From the NCBI GenBank assembly GCA_964486935.1, contig CAZAPG010000051.1, positions 1 to 58,115 on the forward strand: 58,115 nt of DNA, given 5' to 3'. The notes under the pieces are model-generated. The model made no database searches. It was not told the DNA's origin and worked only from the letters and a program-made list of their open reading frames with translations. Position 1 is the stretch's first letter. The number at the start of each line of letters is the position of its first letter. The stretch is from CAZAPG01 sp964486935. Its GTDB lineage: Bacteria; Chloroflexota; Anaerolineae; 4572-78; J111. Below are positions 49,761 through 58,025 of the stretch, piece after piece. Both the position numbers and the translations under genes were made by a program.

Positions 49761-51464
49761 TCAAATAAAAAGGGGGACAAGCTGAAATTTTTCTACATCT
49801 ACCAGGCCGTGGTCGGTAAGTTTGAGCGAGGGGATGACAGGCAGGGCCAAAAAGCTCATGGCCATAAACGGGTCGTGCAGCGATGAGCCAAGCTGGTGGG
49901 CTGCCCGGAGCAACTCGTCCATCTGGTCGCGCACGGTTTCAATCGGCTGGTCGCTCATTAAGCCGGCAATGGGTAGCGGAAGTTGGGCCAGCACTTTGTT
50001 GCCGTTGGCGGCAGACATGCCGCCTCTGGTTTGGGCAATGGCTCTGGCGGCGGTCATCATGCTCTGGTCATCTACGCCAATAACAACAATGTTGTGGTGG
50101 TCGTGGGCTACGGTGCTGGCAATGGCTCCTTGCTTCAGGCCAATGCCCTGGACCAGCCCTTTGCCTACTTTGCCGGTAGCCAGATGACGCTCGATGACGG
50201 CCATTTTTAAAATATCGCGGTTGGTATCGGTTGTTATGTGAGTATCGGTGCGCGGGACTTCGGCCACCAGGTGGTTGGTAATGAGCTGGTCGGGAATAAC
50301 CCCAATGATGCGCGCCTGCCGGCCCTCGGCCAGGATGTTAAAATTAACCTTGCTCCAGTCCACATTCATAGAGCTGCGCAATACGGTTTGGCGCGTGGGG
50401 CGCTCCCAGGGCAGGGTTTGGCCGTTTTGGGCCACCAGTTTGCCGCCCCGGTAGACCATTTCGGCCATGGGGGCCTGCAAGTTAGAAAAAATCATTAAAT
50501 CGGCGCGGCGGCCCGGGGCGATTGCGCCCCGGTCGTGCAGGTGAAAATATTCGCTGGGGTTGAGCGTGGCCATACGGAAAGCGGTGATAGGCGGAACCCC
50601 CTGGGCAATGGCGGTGCGCAACATGAAGTCAATATGGCCTTCATGTAGCAGGTCGGCGGGTTGGCGGTCGTCGGTGCAAAAGCAGATGCGGCGGGCGTTT
50701 TCGGGGGTTATCAGCGGCAGCAGAGTTTTAAGGTTGTGGGCGTTGGTGGCCTCGCGGATGAAGATGTACATGCCCAGCCGCAGTTTTTCCAGGGCTTCTT
50801 CCACGGTGGTACATTCATGGTCGCTGCCGATGCTGGCGTTGACATAAGCGTTGAGGGCTTTGCCAGTCAGACCGGGGCAGTGGCCATCTTTAATTAACCC
50901 TTTGAAGGAGCGAATTTTATTGAGCACGCTTTCATTGCCGGAGACTACGCCGGGAAAGTTCATCACTTCGGCCAGGCCAATAACAAACTCTTCTTGCTTG
51001 AGCGGCTCTAAGTTGTACCACTCTAGCGAGGCGCCGGTGGTTTCCATGTGGGTGCTGGGTACGCAGCTAGGCGCATTAACATACACGCTCAGGGGGTTGT
51101 ACTTGGCCATATCCAGCATGTAGCGGATGCCATCCAGCCCCAGCACATTGGCAATCTCGTGGGGGTCGGTAACTACGGTAGTGGTGCCTCTGGGAACAAC
51201 GGCGCGGGCAAATTCTGGCGGCGGAACCATAGCGCTTTCAATATGAACATGGCTGTCAATCAGGCCCGGCGCAACGTAGCGTCCCTCTAAATCAATGGTT
51301 TCGTGCGCCTGGTAGTTGCCTAATCCCGCAATTCTGGAATGAACAATAGCGATATGAGTCTCGATAATCTCGCCGGAGAAGACATTTATGACTTTGCAAT
51401 TTTTTAAAATTGTATCTGCCGGCTCGTCGCCGCGAGCGATTTTGATAATTTGGGCCAGTTCCAT
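49761..51464 (-). CDS. ade: Adenine deaminase
   Basis: The protein has 567 residues, the usual family length, with AGGAG before the ATG. Metal-binding and catalytic motifs of the amidohydrolase superfamily are clear: LIDSHVHIESAM, VVTDPHEIANVLG, AEVMNFPGV, KDGHCPGL and CFCTDDRQPADL. The adenine deaminase C-terminal domain has DRGAIAPGRRADL, VAHDHHNIVVIGVDD and LPLPIAGLMSD. It converts adenine to hypoxanthine and ammonia in the cytoplasm. Hypoxanthine is the natural substrate for the xanthine dehydrogenase-like enzyme encoded downstream on the same strand. Confidence 0.93.
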   Translation of the reverse strand: MELAQIIKIARGDEPADTILKNCKVINVFSGEIIETHIAIVHSRIAGLGNYQAHETIDLEGRYVAPGLIDSHVHIESAMVPPPEFARAVVPRGTTTVVTDPHEIANVLGLDGIRYMLDMAKYNPLSVYVNAPSCVPSTHMETTGASLEWYNLEPLKQEEFVIGLAEVMNFPGVVSGNESVLNKIRSFKGLIKDGHCPGLTGKALNAYVNASIGSDHECTTVEEALEKLRLGMYIFIREATNAHNLKTLLPLITPENARRICFCTDDRQPADLLHEGHIDFMLRTAIAQGVPPITAFRMATLNPSEYFHLHDRGAIAPGRRADLMIFSNLQAPMAEMVYRGGKLVAQNGQTLPWERPTRQTVLRSSMNVDWSKVNFNILAEGRQARIIGVIPDQLITNHLVAEVPRTDTHITTDTNRDILKMAVIERHLATGKVGKGLVQGIGLKQGAIASTVAHDHHNIVVIGVDDQSMMTAARAIAQTRGGMSAANGNKVLAQLPLPIAGLMSDQPIETVRDQMDELLRAAHQLGSSLHDPFMAMSFLALPVIPSLKLTDHGLVDVEKFQLVPLFI

Positions 51465-51544
51465 ATGTTTTTCTCCTTTCTTTAACAGGAGATTATCCTT
51501 TATAAGTTAAAGTGTGACAAATTTGGGGCCGGGGGAAAAAATAA

Positions 51545-51575
51545 ACCCCAACCGCAATGGGTCGGAGTTTGGGGT
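51545..51575 (-). terminator. Intrinsic terminator of the PPC-domain protein gene
   Basis: ACCCCAA (51545-51551) pairs with TTGGGGT (51569-51575). Read on the minus strand, the stem is followed by TTATTTTTTCCC. It lies 23 bases after the stop at 51598. Confidence 0.65.
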
Positions 51576-51597
51576 ATTTTGGGTGAAAAACAGGATT

Positions 51598-53520
51598 TCA
51601 GGGACCGCCCTGAACATCCAGTTCATATTTCAGCGGGCCGATGTCATGGTTGTAAACTTTTACGTAGTATACCTGCTCCTCCATCAACTGGCCGTCCCAA
51701 ACTACCTGTAAACTTCTGACATCCTCGAGTTTATTGGGCGAGGGCGAACTGACGCCTAACGGGGTCAACTGGTCAATTGCGCCCCGCGACCAGATGTGTA
51801 TCTGGTCGCCGGGGTAAATGGCAAAATCGGCGTGCCGGGCGCGTACTTCATCCAACGGCGTGTTGGTCAGATAAATCTTGAAATTGTGAACGGACTCATC
51901 CTTGTTGTGGGGGTCGGAAAAATAGAACCGGTACCAGCGCTCTTCGCCGGCAGCCAATTCATCGGTTGTTGTCCCCATCTCCAATGAAATGGCTTCGGGT
52001 GGCCCCTGGCCCGGCGCGGGCGGTGGCCCGGCGCGGGTGGGCGGCGCGGCCGGATAAGCCACATTATCAACACTGCCGGGGCGTTGGTGAAGGGTGGGGT
52101 TGCCCAATTCGGCGTTTTCAACATCATTGGGGAAGAGGTAGTAATCTACCACATCGGGTGTGCCGTTTTTAACTTTAACCAGATAGCGGTCGCCGTCAAC
52201 CAGCGTACCGTTCCACAGGCGCTCGCCGGTGTGGGGGTCTTCATCTCTGGATACCCACAAACCCAAGCCAAAGTGCTCCATATAATCGGCATCGCCGCGC
52301 GCCCAAATGTGGTACTGGCTGGCCGGGAACAACTCAAAGTTAATCCGGTCGCTCATGTAGCCTTCTCTGGGCGTAAAGAACATGGTCAGCTTCATATTTT
52401 CAATATGGGTATTATTTGACGGGTTGCCCAGGGTTAACTCGTACCAGTGCTCGCCATAGGGGGCCAGGCGACCACTATTCACGTTGTTCAAATCAAAGGC
52501 CAGAGGCTGGTTGGGGTAAATATTGACCGGCGTGTAAACCGGGTCGGGTTGAACGGGTTGGGCCGGCGGCTCCGCCCCGCCATCATCGCCCCCGCCGCTC
52601 TCCTCCGGCTGCACGTCAACCGTGGGGTTTTTGAGCGTGTTCAGCGGAATAGCCAGCCAGCCCAGCGAGTCGGCCTGAATGAGCCACTGGGCCGCGCTTT
52701 CGGCATCCTGGCCCTCGATAGCCTGGGCGGTTAAGCGCCACAACGTATCGGGGTTGGCCTCGCCGGGATTGGGGGCAGTTAGTGGGTCGGTGGCGGCGGT
52801 TACCAGCCAGCCGACGGCCTGGGCTTGCTGCATCCAAACGGCGGCCTGCTCTGCCGACATGTTATTAATGGCCTGCGCGGTCAGCGTCCAGGCCGTTTGC
52901 CGGGCGTTGGCGGGCACAGCCGCTGCGCCAAAGCTGGCGGGTGTAGCGCCGGTTACGGCCGGCTGCTCGGCTTTGGCTTCAAGGGTGTAATCCAGTCCAA
53001 AGGGCGATGTGTTGTAAACGCGCACAAAATAGTGTTGATTATCTTCTACCTGGCCGGTCCAGAAAGTTTCTACCAGATTGCGGTTGGCTGCCCGTAGCGG
53101 AGAAGGAATGCCGACCCCCATCGTTTCTTCGGGAAGTTCTTGCTGCCCAAACCATGAGCCGCTTTGCTCCTGGGCAAATACCTGAAAATTGACCTGCTCG
53201 GCATTAATCAGGGCTTCGCTCTCGTAGCGCAAGGCCAGCGACACCCATGAGAGCGCCGGGTCGTTAAAGCTATCGCGGTTGTATATGTACCAGGTTTCTT
53301 CGCCGGGGTTCAGGTGGCTAACATTAATGCCTTTAGAGAGGGGACGCGCAGATTGGATGGTGCTGCCGGCATCGGTACTGGCCGAGAAATCCAGCAATTT
53401 GCTGCCCGATGTGGTATTGGCAAATACCGGCACTGCGACCACCAGCAGCGCAATAATTACCAGGCTGTAACCAAACAGCGACTTGTAAGTCAACTTTGAC
53501 GTTTTGTATCTGAGCCTCAT
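51598..53520 (-). CDS. Secreted protein with three PPC-like beta-sandwich domains
   Basis: The protein has 640 residues. A Sec signal (SLVIIALLVVAVPVFANTTS) is followed by three ~130-residue units built alike: a statement of strands ending in W-Y-x-[FI/Y], a middle F-x-I/V-[FY]-[AP] strand, and a closing R-Y-[LF]-V-[KR]-V-x-N element (HYFVRVYNTSPFGLDYTLEA, RYLVKVKNGTPDVVDYYLF, VYYVKVYNHDIGPLKYEL). This fits bacterial pre-peptidase C-terminal (PPC) domains. Between units 1 and 2 are short repeated blocks, [W-x-LTAQAI-x-G-x-[ND]-AE-x-AA-x-W], about 40 residues each. No enzyme domain is present, so it is probably a structural or surface protein. Confidence 0.75.
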   Translation of the reverse strand: MRLRYKTSKLTYKSLFGYSLVIIALLVVAVPVFANTTSGSKLLDFSASTDAGSTIQSARPLSKGINVSHLNPGEETWYIYNRDSFNDPALSWVSLALRYESEALINAEQVNFQVFAQEQSGSWFGQQELPEETMGVGIPSPLRAANRNLVETFWTGQVEDNQHYFVRVYNTSPFGLDYTLEAKAEQPAVTGATPASFGAAAVPANARQTAWTLTAQAINNMSAEQAAVWMQQAQAVGWLVTAATDPLTAPNPGEANPDTLWRLTAQAIEGQDAESAAQWLIQADSLGWLAIPLNTLKNPTVDVQPEESGGGDDGGAEPPAQPVQPDPVYTPVNIYPNQPLAFDLNNVNSGRLAPYGEHWYELTLGNPSNNTHIENMKLTMFFTPREGYMSDRINFELFPASQYHIWARGDADYMEHFGLGLWVSRDEDPHTGERLWNGTLVDGDRYLVKVKNGTPDVVDYYLFPNDVENAELGNPTLHQRPGSVDNVAYPAAPPTRAGPPPAPGQGPPEAISLEMGTTTDELAAGEERWYRFYFSDPHNKDESVHNFKIYLTNTPLDEVRARHADFAIYPGDQIHIWSRGAIDQLTPLGVSSPSPNKLEDVRSLQVVWDGQLMEEQVYYVKVYNHDIGPLKYELDVQGGP

Positions 53521-53631
53521 TTTGACACTCCCAACTTTTTAAGGCGCAAGGATGACATAATATTTAGTGCTACCGTTTACAGCTTACCACAAAATATGGG
53601 TCAAGTCAATTATGTCAAGTTTGGGGTAAAA

Positions 53632-53702
53632 AAGAGCTGACAGGTTTCCGGAAACCTGCCAGCTCTTAAAAATAAAAAAGGGGCGGACAATGCCGCCCCT
53701 TT
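53632..53702 (-). terminator. Tandem intrinsic terminator hairpins after the cohesin/dockerin gene
   Basis: Hairpin one is a 10-bp stem AAAGGGGCGG/CCGCCCCTTT (53677-53686 with 53693-53702), followed on the minus strand by a T-rich tail. Hairpin two is an 18-bp, almost perfect stem at 53632-53667 centred on TTCCGGAA. They begin 19 bases after the stop at 53721. Confidence 0.85.
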
Positions 53703-53720
53703 GCAGTTACGGGTGGTTGG

Positions 53721-56444
53721 CTATTGGCATACCCAGGTTTGTGGGCCTTCAACGCCAAAGTTGATGCTGACCAGAATGATATCGAAGATGTCAACAATGT
53801 CGTCGCGGTTGATATCTGCGGGCAAACCGGGGCCAACTTCGCCAAAGGCAGCGCCAATGGTGGTGGCGTCAACAATATCTACGTTATCGTCGCCGTTGAT
53901 ATCGCCGCTGAGCAGGGTGACGGTTAGTAGCGAGGTTGTGGGCGCCGATACGTTGAACGGGTTGCAGGCTGCCGAAACATAACCATCGGCATCGGCGGTG
54001 ATGGGGCCGTGCGCGCCGGTTGACACATTGGCAATGCTAAAGCTACCGCCGGCGTCGGTGGTATCGCTTTGCAGCGTGTCGCTGATAACCACACTGGCAT
54101 CTGACCAATCGTTGCCGGCTCGCCCAGCCAAAATTACCTGACCGGCGACGGTGGCGGCGGTGGGTTCTGGCGTTGGCTCTGTTGTCGGTTCAGTGGTTGG
54201 TTCGGTGGTTGGCTCGGTAGTCGGTTCAGGCGTGCCGGTCGGTTCGGTGGTTGGCTCAGTGGTGGGTTCAGGCGTGCCGGTGGGTTCGGTGGTCGGTTCG
54301 GTGGTTGGCTCAGTAGTCGGTTCAGGCGTGCCGGTCGGTTCGGTGGTTGGCTCAGTGGTCGGTTCGGGCGTGGCCGCCTGACCTATATCAACGCTGTAAT
54401 TCTGGGTGATGATAGTGAAAGGTTGGGCCGACGGGTCGCCAATTTTGGGGTCTTCAAAGGTAAAGGTGTTTGTGCCGGTGGTATCGGCCGCGGTGGCCTC
54501 AAAGGTGAGCAGAGTCACATTGCCGGTGAGGCCGGGCACAGCGCCCTGCCGGCTGGCAACCAGGGTGATTTTGCCGGCCACGTTGTCGGCCTGGTTCAAC
54601 ACCACAAAAGAGAGGCTGGGGTTGACCTGCAAATTGCCAGCCGAAATGAGGGCGGGGTCGTAGTTGATTTCAAACTGAACGCCGTATAGTCCGGGGTTGG
54701 GTACATTTTGGGCAATAACATCCACGCTAAAGGTTTCTTCGGGGTCAACCGAGGCCGGGCCATCAAAAGCCAGGGTTATCTGGCTGGTAGCGGTGGGGGT
54801 TGTAGTGGGCGTAATGGTAGGTGAAGGCGTCACCGAGGGGGTGGGGGTTGGTTCTGGCATCCCGTTGCTGTGGAAGATTAACACTGCACCGCCGCCCGGC
54901 TGCCCGCCTTCGGGAAATTCATTCCAGCAGCGGTCGGTTACATAGATTTTGCCGTTGTTGGGGTTGATGGCAATTTCAAAGGGGTTTTTGAATTGCAGGT
55001 CATCGCTTACCAGCGGCGGGTTGCCCACCACGGTATCGGGGTTAAAGCCGGGCAAAATACCGCCGTCGAAATTGATGCTGTAGGTTCCGCCGCGTTCCGG
55101 GCTATCGCAGGCTGCTTCATGGCCATTTGTTTCGATGTAGGCAAAGCCGGCGTATGTGCCGCGCATCATATCGGCCAGGGGGTCGTAAACCATGCCAACT
55201 TCGGCGTAGTCGCCCAACTCGATTTCAGAGTTGCGCAGCAGCAAATTTTTGGGGTCTTCTGGCGGAAAGCCAAAGACAGCCAGTTTGTTGGGGTTGATGA
55301 AATCGGGCGGGGTGGGGTCGTCGCGCGGGTCGTCGGCATAAGTTACAAAGAGGCGCGGTTCGGGCTTGCCCTCTTGCTGCCACAGGCCAATGGCGTGAGG
55401 CGGGCCGCTGCTGCCATCGGGCAGTTTGAATTGAAGAAATTCAATGCCAAACGGGTCGGTGCTGTTGAGGCCGGCGATTCTGTAGGGGCCGGGCTGCACG
55501 GCATCGCGCAAAGTGACAAAATTGTAACCGTTGAGCGCATTGGCCGTGACCATTTCAAAGGGGCTGAAGGCGGTCGGCGGGATTTCAATAAATGGATACA
55601 CCGGCGGGTCACTGAAGATGACCATCAAGCCCTGCTCGTAATCGGGAAAGTGAACGTGGCCGGTTAGCGGATTAACCGCCGGCGCGGTTGGTTTAAAGTC
55701 GTGACCAATGAAATGATTGGTGACGGCAACATCGGCCACGGGGTCAATGGATGTTACCAGGCCATCTTCAAATGCGCCCACCCAAACGCGCTCCCCATCG
55801 CCCGAAACGGCCACGCCCCAAGGCCCCAGGCCAATGCCGTTAAAGTTGGGGGCGCGGGGACTGTCGTTAACAATGCCATCTTCACCGCCGGGGATGGTGT
55901 GGAGCACCTGGTCGGTATCGCCATCAATAACGGCCACAAAGGGGTAGGGTTTGGTGACGACAGTTTGCGTGGCCGAGGTTGTGACCTCTGACAGGACCAC
56001 CGGCCCCTGAAAGGCCACATAAACTTTATTTGACTGCTCGTGTACGGCCACGCCTTTGGGGTGAACCGGATAGACCGCGCCCAGCGTTACTTCGGCCTGC
56101 TCGCCATCGGCCAGGGTAACAGGGGCGGCCCCGGTAGTGGGGTAGTAGCCCTGGCTGGGGCCGGTAAATTGCAGAAAGACAGTGTAATTCCCCGCAGATA
56201 GATTGGAAAAGGTGGCAGGGACAGGTTGGCAATTTGAGTCGTCGTTCAGGCAGGCTTCAACGCCATCCGGCGCTGCGGCGTCGACCGCATCGGTGCAGTC
56301 GCCGTCGGCGTTTTGGTCGGTGCAGGCATTGACGGTAATGGAGGCATCGCCGGCCTGGGCAAACACTACGCCTGAGGTTGTCAGGCCAAGTAAAATTAGG
56401 CTAAGCGTCGGCAGCCACCATTTGTTGATAATTTTAAGTTTCAT
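53721..56444 (-). CDS. Secreted surface protein with beta-propeller, cohesin and dockerin domains
   Basis: The protein has 907 residues. Signal LILLGLTTSGVVFAQ; an SdrD B/CNA-B-like start (residues ~30-110); then a YncE/NHL-like propeller (HPKGVAVHEQSNKVYVAFQG, LGPWGVAVSGDGERVWVGAF, PFEIAINPNNGKIYVTDRC). A Thr-Pro hinge is followed by a cohesin-like domain (FSVDVIAQNVPNPGLYGVQF ... FEINYDPALI ... LLTFEATA). A ~75-residue TEPTTEPTGTPEP linker, a carboxypeptidase-regulatory-like domain and a C-terminal dockerin follow. The dockerin has two calcium loops: DINGDDNVDIVDATTIGAAFG and DINRDDIVDIFDIILVSINFG. Cohesin and dockerin normally reside on different proteins that lock together; both here could allow chaining into extracellular assemblies. 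Calcium residues at loop positions 1, 3, 5, 9 and 12 look intact. Confidence 0.85.
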   Translation of the reverse strand: MKLKIINKWWLPTLSLILLGLTTSGVVFAQAGDASITVNACTDQNADGDCTDAVDAAAPDGVEACLNDDSNCQPVPATFSNLSAGNYTVFLQFTGPSQGYYPTTGAAPVTLADGEQAEVTLGAVYPVHPKGVAVHEQSNKVYVAFQGPVVLSEVTTSATQTVVTKPYPFVAVIDGDTDQVLHTIPGGEDGIVNDSPRAPNFNGIGLGPWGVAVSGDGERVWVGAFEDGLVTSIDPVADVAVTNHFIGHDFKPTAPAVNPLTGHVHFPDYEQGLMVIFSDPPVYPFIEIPPTAFSPFEMVTANALNGYNFVTLRDAVQPGPYRIAGLNSTDPFGIEFLQFKLPDGSSGPPHAIGLWQQEGKPEPRLFVTYADDPRDDPTPPDFINPNKLAVFGFPPEDPKNLLLRNSEIELGDYAEVGMVYDPLADMMRGTYAGFAYIETNGHEAACDSPERGGTYSINFDGGILPGFNPDTVVGNPPLVSDDLQFKNPFEIAINPNNGKIYVTDRCWNEFPEGGQPGGGAVLIFHSNGMPEPTPTPSVTPSPTITPTTTPTATSQITLAFDGPASVDPEETFSVDVIAQNVPNPGLYGVQFEINYDPALISAGNLQVNPSLSFVVLNQADNVAGKITLVASRQGAVPGLTGNVTLLTFEATAADTTGTNTFTFEDPKIGDPSAQPFTIITQNYSVDIGQAATPEPTTEPTTEPTGTPEPTTEPTTEPTTEPTGTPEPTTEPTTEPTGTPEPTTEPTTEPTTEPTTEPTPEPTAATVAGQVILAGRAGNDWSDASVVISDTLQSDTTDAGGSFSIANVSTGAHGPITADADGYVSAACNPFNVSAPTTSLLTVTLLSGDINGDDNVDIVDATTIGAAFGEVGPGLPADINRDDIVDIFDIILVSINFGVEGPQTWVCQ
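54150..54375. repeat. Tandem TEPT/TGTPEPT linker repeat
   Basis: Twelve-base units encoding Thr-Glu-Pro-Thr, interspersed with Gly-Thr-Pro-Glu-Pro, repeat without interruption in the cohesin/dockerin gene. This type of repeat also caused the assembly gap at 1767-1866. It encodes a flexible, probably glycosylated spacer. Confidence 0.9.
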
Positions 56445-56610
56445 TGCTTGCTCTCCTGAGTTGGTTTAAGCTTTGATCGGGTTGGCCGGTTAGGGTCCCA
56501 AAATTTCCATAAAATTCCCCCACAAAATAATGGTCCCTGTACGGGGGGCTTCTGACGCCAGAGGCATAATTATCCATAAGCACAGCCTTAGAGGTAGCGT
56601 TAAAACAAAA

Positions 56611-56668
56611 ACGCCCCCTGCGTTCTGTGTATTCCGCCAATGGTAGGGAATACAGAAGCAGAGGGCGT
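56611..56668 (-). terminator. Long hairpin with U-tract in the leader of the cohesin/dockerin gene
   Basis: A stem of about 22 bp with two small bulges (56611-56635 with 56647-56668) and an 11-base loop is followed on the minus-strand transcript by GTTTTTGTTTTAACG. It stands about 165 bases before the start codon, so it may be an attenuator controlled from the upstream leader, or the terminator of a short leader RNA. Confidence 0.6.
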
Positions 56669-56904
56669 AAAGCGGCAGACTCGTACCGGGCGAACCGTTA
56701 GACGCCATTGGGGCTTTTTAAGGCCAAAACACAATATGCAAGACGCCTGAGGTTTTGGTTTTGTCGCCGATTTGCCTTGAACGCAGTAAAAAAATTGTTA
56801 AAGTACAAACCCACTATTAGGTTATAGCGGGTTTATCCATATTGTTCTGATTAACAGTTTAACAGATTTTATGGCAATTACAACAGAGTAAAAAGTCCTA
56901 ATGA

Positions 56905-56936
56905 AAAGAGCCGGTCAAATAATTGGCCGGCTCTTT
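56905..56936 (-). terminator. Intrinsic terminator of the FHA protein gene
   Basis: AAAGAGCCGG (56905-56914) pairs with CCGGCTCTTT (56927-56936) across a 12-base loop, giving CTCTTTTC on the minus strand. It starts 19 bases past the stop at 56956. Confidence 0.8.
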
Positions 56937-56955
56937 GATGGCGAGGCAACCGGGG

Positions 56956-57882
56956 TTACGCTTCCTGATATTTGAGCAAAGAAATGCCGACCAGAATTTC
57001 GTCGCCGGGCTTGAGCGGGTGGGGTTGGGCGGCAGGTTCGTTATTGACAAAGGTGCCGTTCAGGCTGTCCTGATCTTTGATGACGTATTGGCCGGCGTCC
57101 TGGTAAATAATGGCGTGATGGCGGGAGATTTCCTTATCGCCTGAGAGCACGACCATATTATCGGTGGAGCGGCCTACGGTTATCCGCTCTTCGGTAAAGG
57201 CGAATATCTGACCGGTGTGGGGGCCGGCGGTGCAAGTCAATTTAACCGTAATTTGGGGCAGTTCACCTTGAGTAATAACAACGGTTGAATCTTCTTCGTC
57301 CTCTTCGGCCTCGTACCCCTCTAACGCGCTGGCCGGCAATACAACCGTGCCGTCTTCCTCTTCCTCTTCCTTGTAGGTGGCAATGCCTTCAGGAGGCAAA
57401 ACAAAGGTGACGTCCTCATCTTCGTTTTCATCAGATGAAAACTCTCCGGTATTGGGGGGTAGAATGAAGGTTTTGTCTTCCTCTTCTTCCTGCTCTACAG
57501 AGAAGACGGAGGGGGCATCTGCCGGCAATATGACTGTGCCGTCCTCTTTTTCCTCCTCTGTTTCAACCTTCAGGCTGGGCATTTCAAAGGTGGCATCCTC
57601 GGCCGGGGCGCGGGTACCACCGGGTGAAGTAGGGTCTTCTTCTTCCATTACGGCGGTTGCCAGTTTCTCTTGCGAATTGTCAACCGTGATTTGCTGGCTA
57701 TGGGCAGCCTTAATGTATCTAATCTGGGCGCGGGGAATCATCAGGCGCTCGCCCTCAACTGTCAAGAAAATATTATAGATATCCTGGGTAATAAATTCAC
57801 CCTCGATGACGGTGCCATCTAAATAATGAATTGACACATCGCCCTGAAAGGTTAAAAGCGAAGGACTTGGCGCAGCAGACAT
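56956..57882 (-). CDS. FHA-domain protein with six repeated D-x-T-x-x-[LIM] motifs
   Basis: The protein has 308 residues, with GGAGG before the ATG. The N-terminal ~75 residues form a small beta domain (VSIHYLDGTVIEGEFIT ... ERLMIPRAQIRYIKA). Residues ~80-205 are very acidic and carry six motifs with Asp at T-2 and Leu/Ile/Met at T+3: T98, T116, T138, T159, T179 and T200. Four of them read T-[VF]-[IV]-L-P. The C-terminal FHA domain (~212-305) has the phosphothreonine-binding residues: GRS at 237-239, SRHH at 253-256 and NGT at 275-277. FHA domains bind pThr and many prefer Leu/Ile at +3, so the protein could bind its own phosphorylated tail, as GarA/OdhI do with one site. The kinase is not in the window. 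Confidence 0.85.
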   Translation of the reverse strand: MSAAPSPSLLTFQGDVSIHYLDGTVIEGEFITQDIYNIFLTVEGERLMIPRAQIRYIKAAHSQQITVDNSQEKLATAVMEEEDPTSPGGTRAPAEDATFEMPSLKVETEEEKEDGTVILPADAPSVFSVEQEEEEDKTFILPPNTGEFSSDENEDEDVTFVLPPEGIATYKEEEEEDGTVVLPASALEGYEAEEDEEDSTVVITQGELPQITVKLTCTAGPHTGQIFAFTEERITVGRSTDNMVVLSGDKEISRHHAIIYQDAGQYVIKDQDSLNGTFVNNEPAAQPHPLKPGDEILVGISLLKYQEA

Positions 57883-58025
57883 GGTAATTTTCCTCCAAAA
57901 TTGGTCTGATGGCGGCTACATTCCCATCGTGAGGTTGCTGCCTGCTTGTCATCTGCTTAAACGATAGGCGGGGCGGCGATAGAGTTACCTCAATTGTGTT
58001 ATTGTATTATGGGTTATAGCTGCGG

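Larger units (their letters stand above)
56445..56955. other. 511-bp intergenic region with long leader
   Basis: This region lies between the FHA gene stop and the cohesin/dockerin start, both on the minus strand. It carries the FHA terminator (56905-56936) and a long hairpin in the leader of the next gene (56611-56668). No RNA gene or ORF is recognised. Confidence 0.6.

Noticed and set aside
54150..54375. Possible CRISPR-like array
   Set aside because: Contiguous 12-base coding repeats with no unique spacers; this is a protein linker.
54151..54381. ORF of GSVVGSVVGS repeats
   Set aside because: Antisense translation of the TEPT linker repeat.
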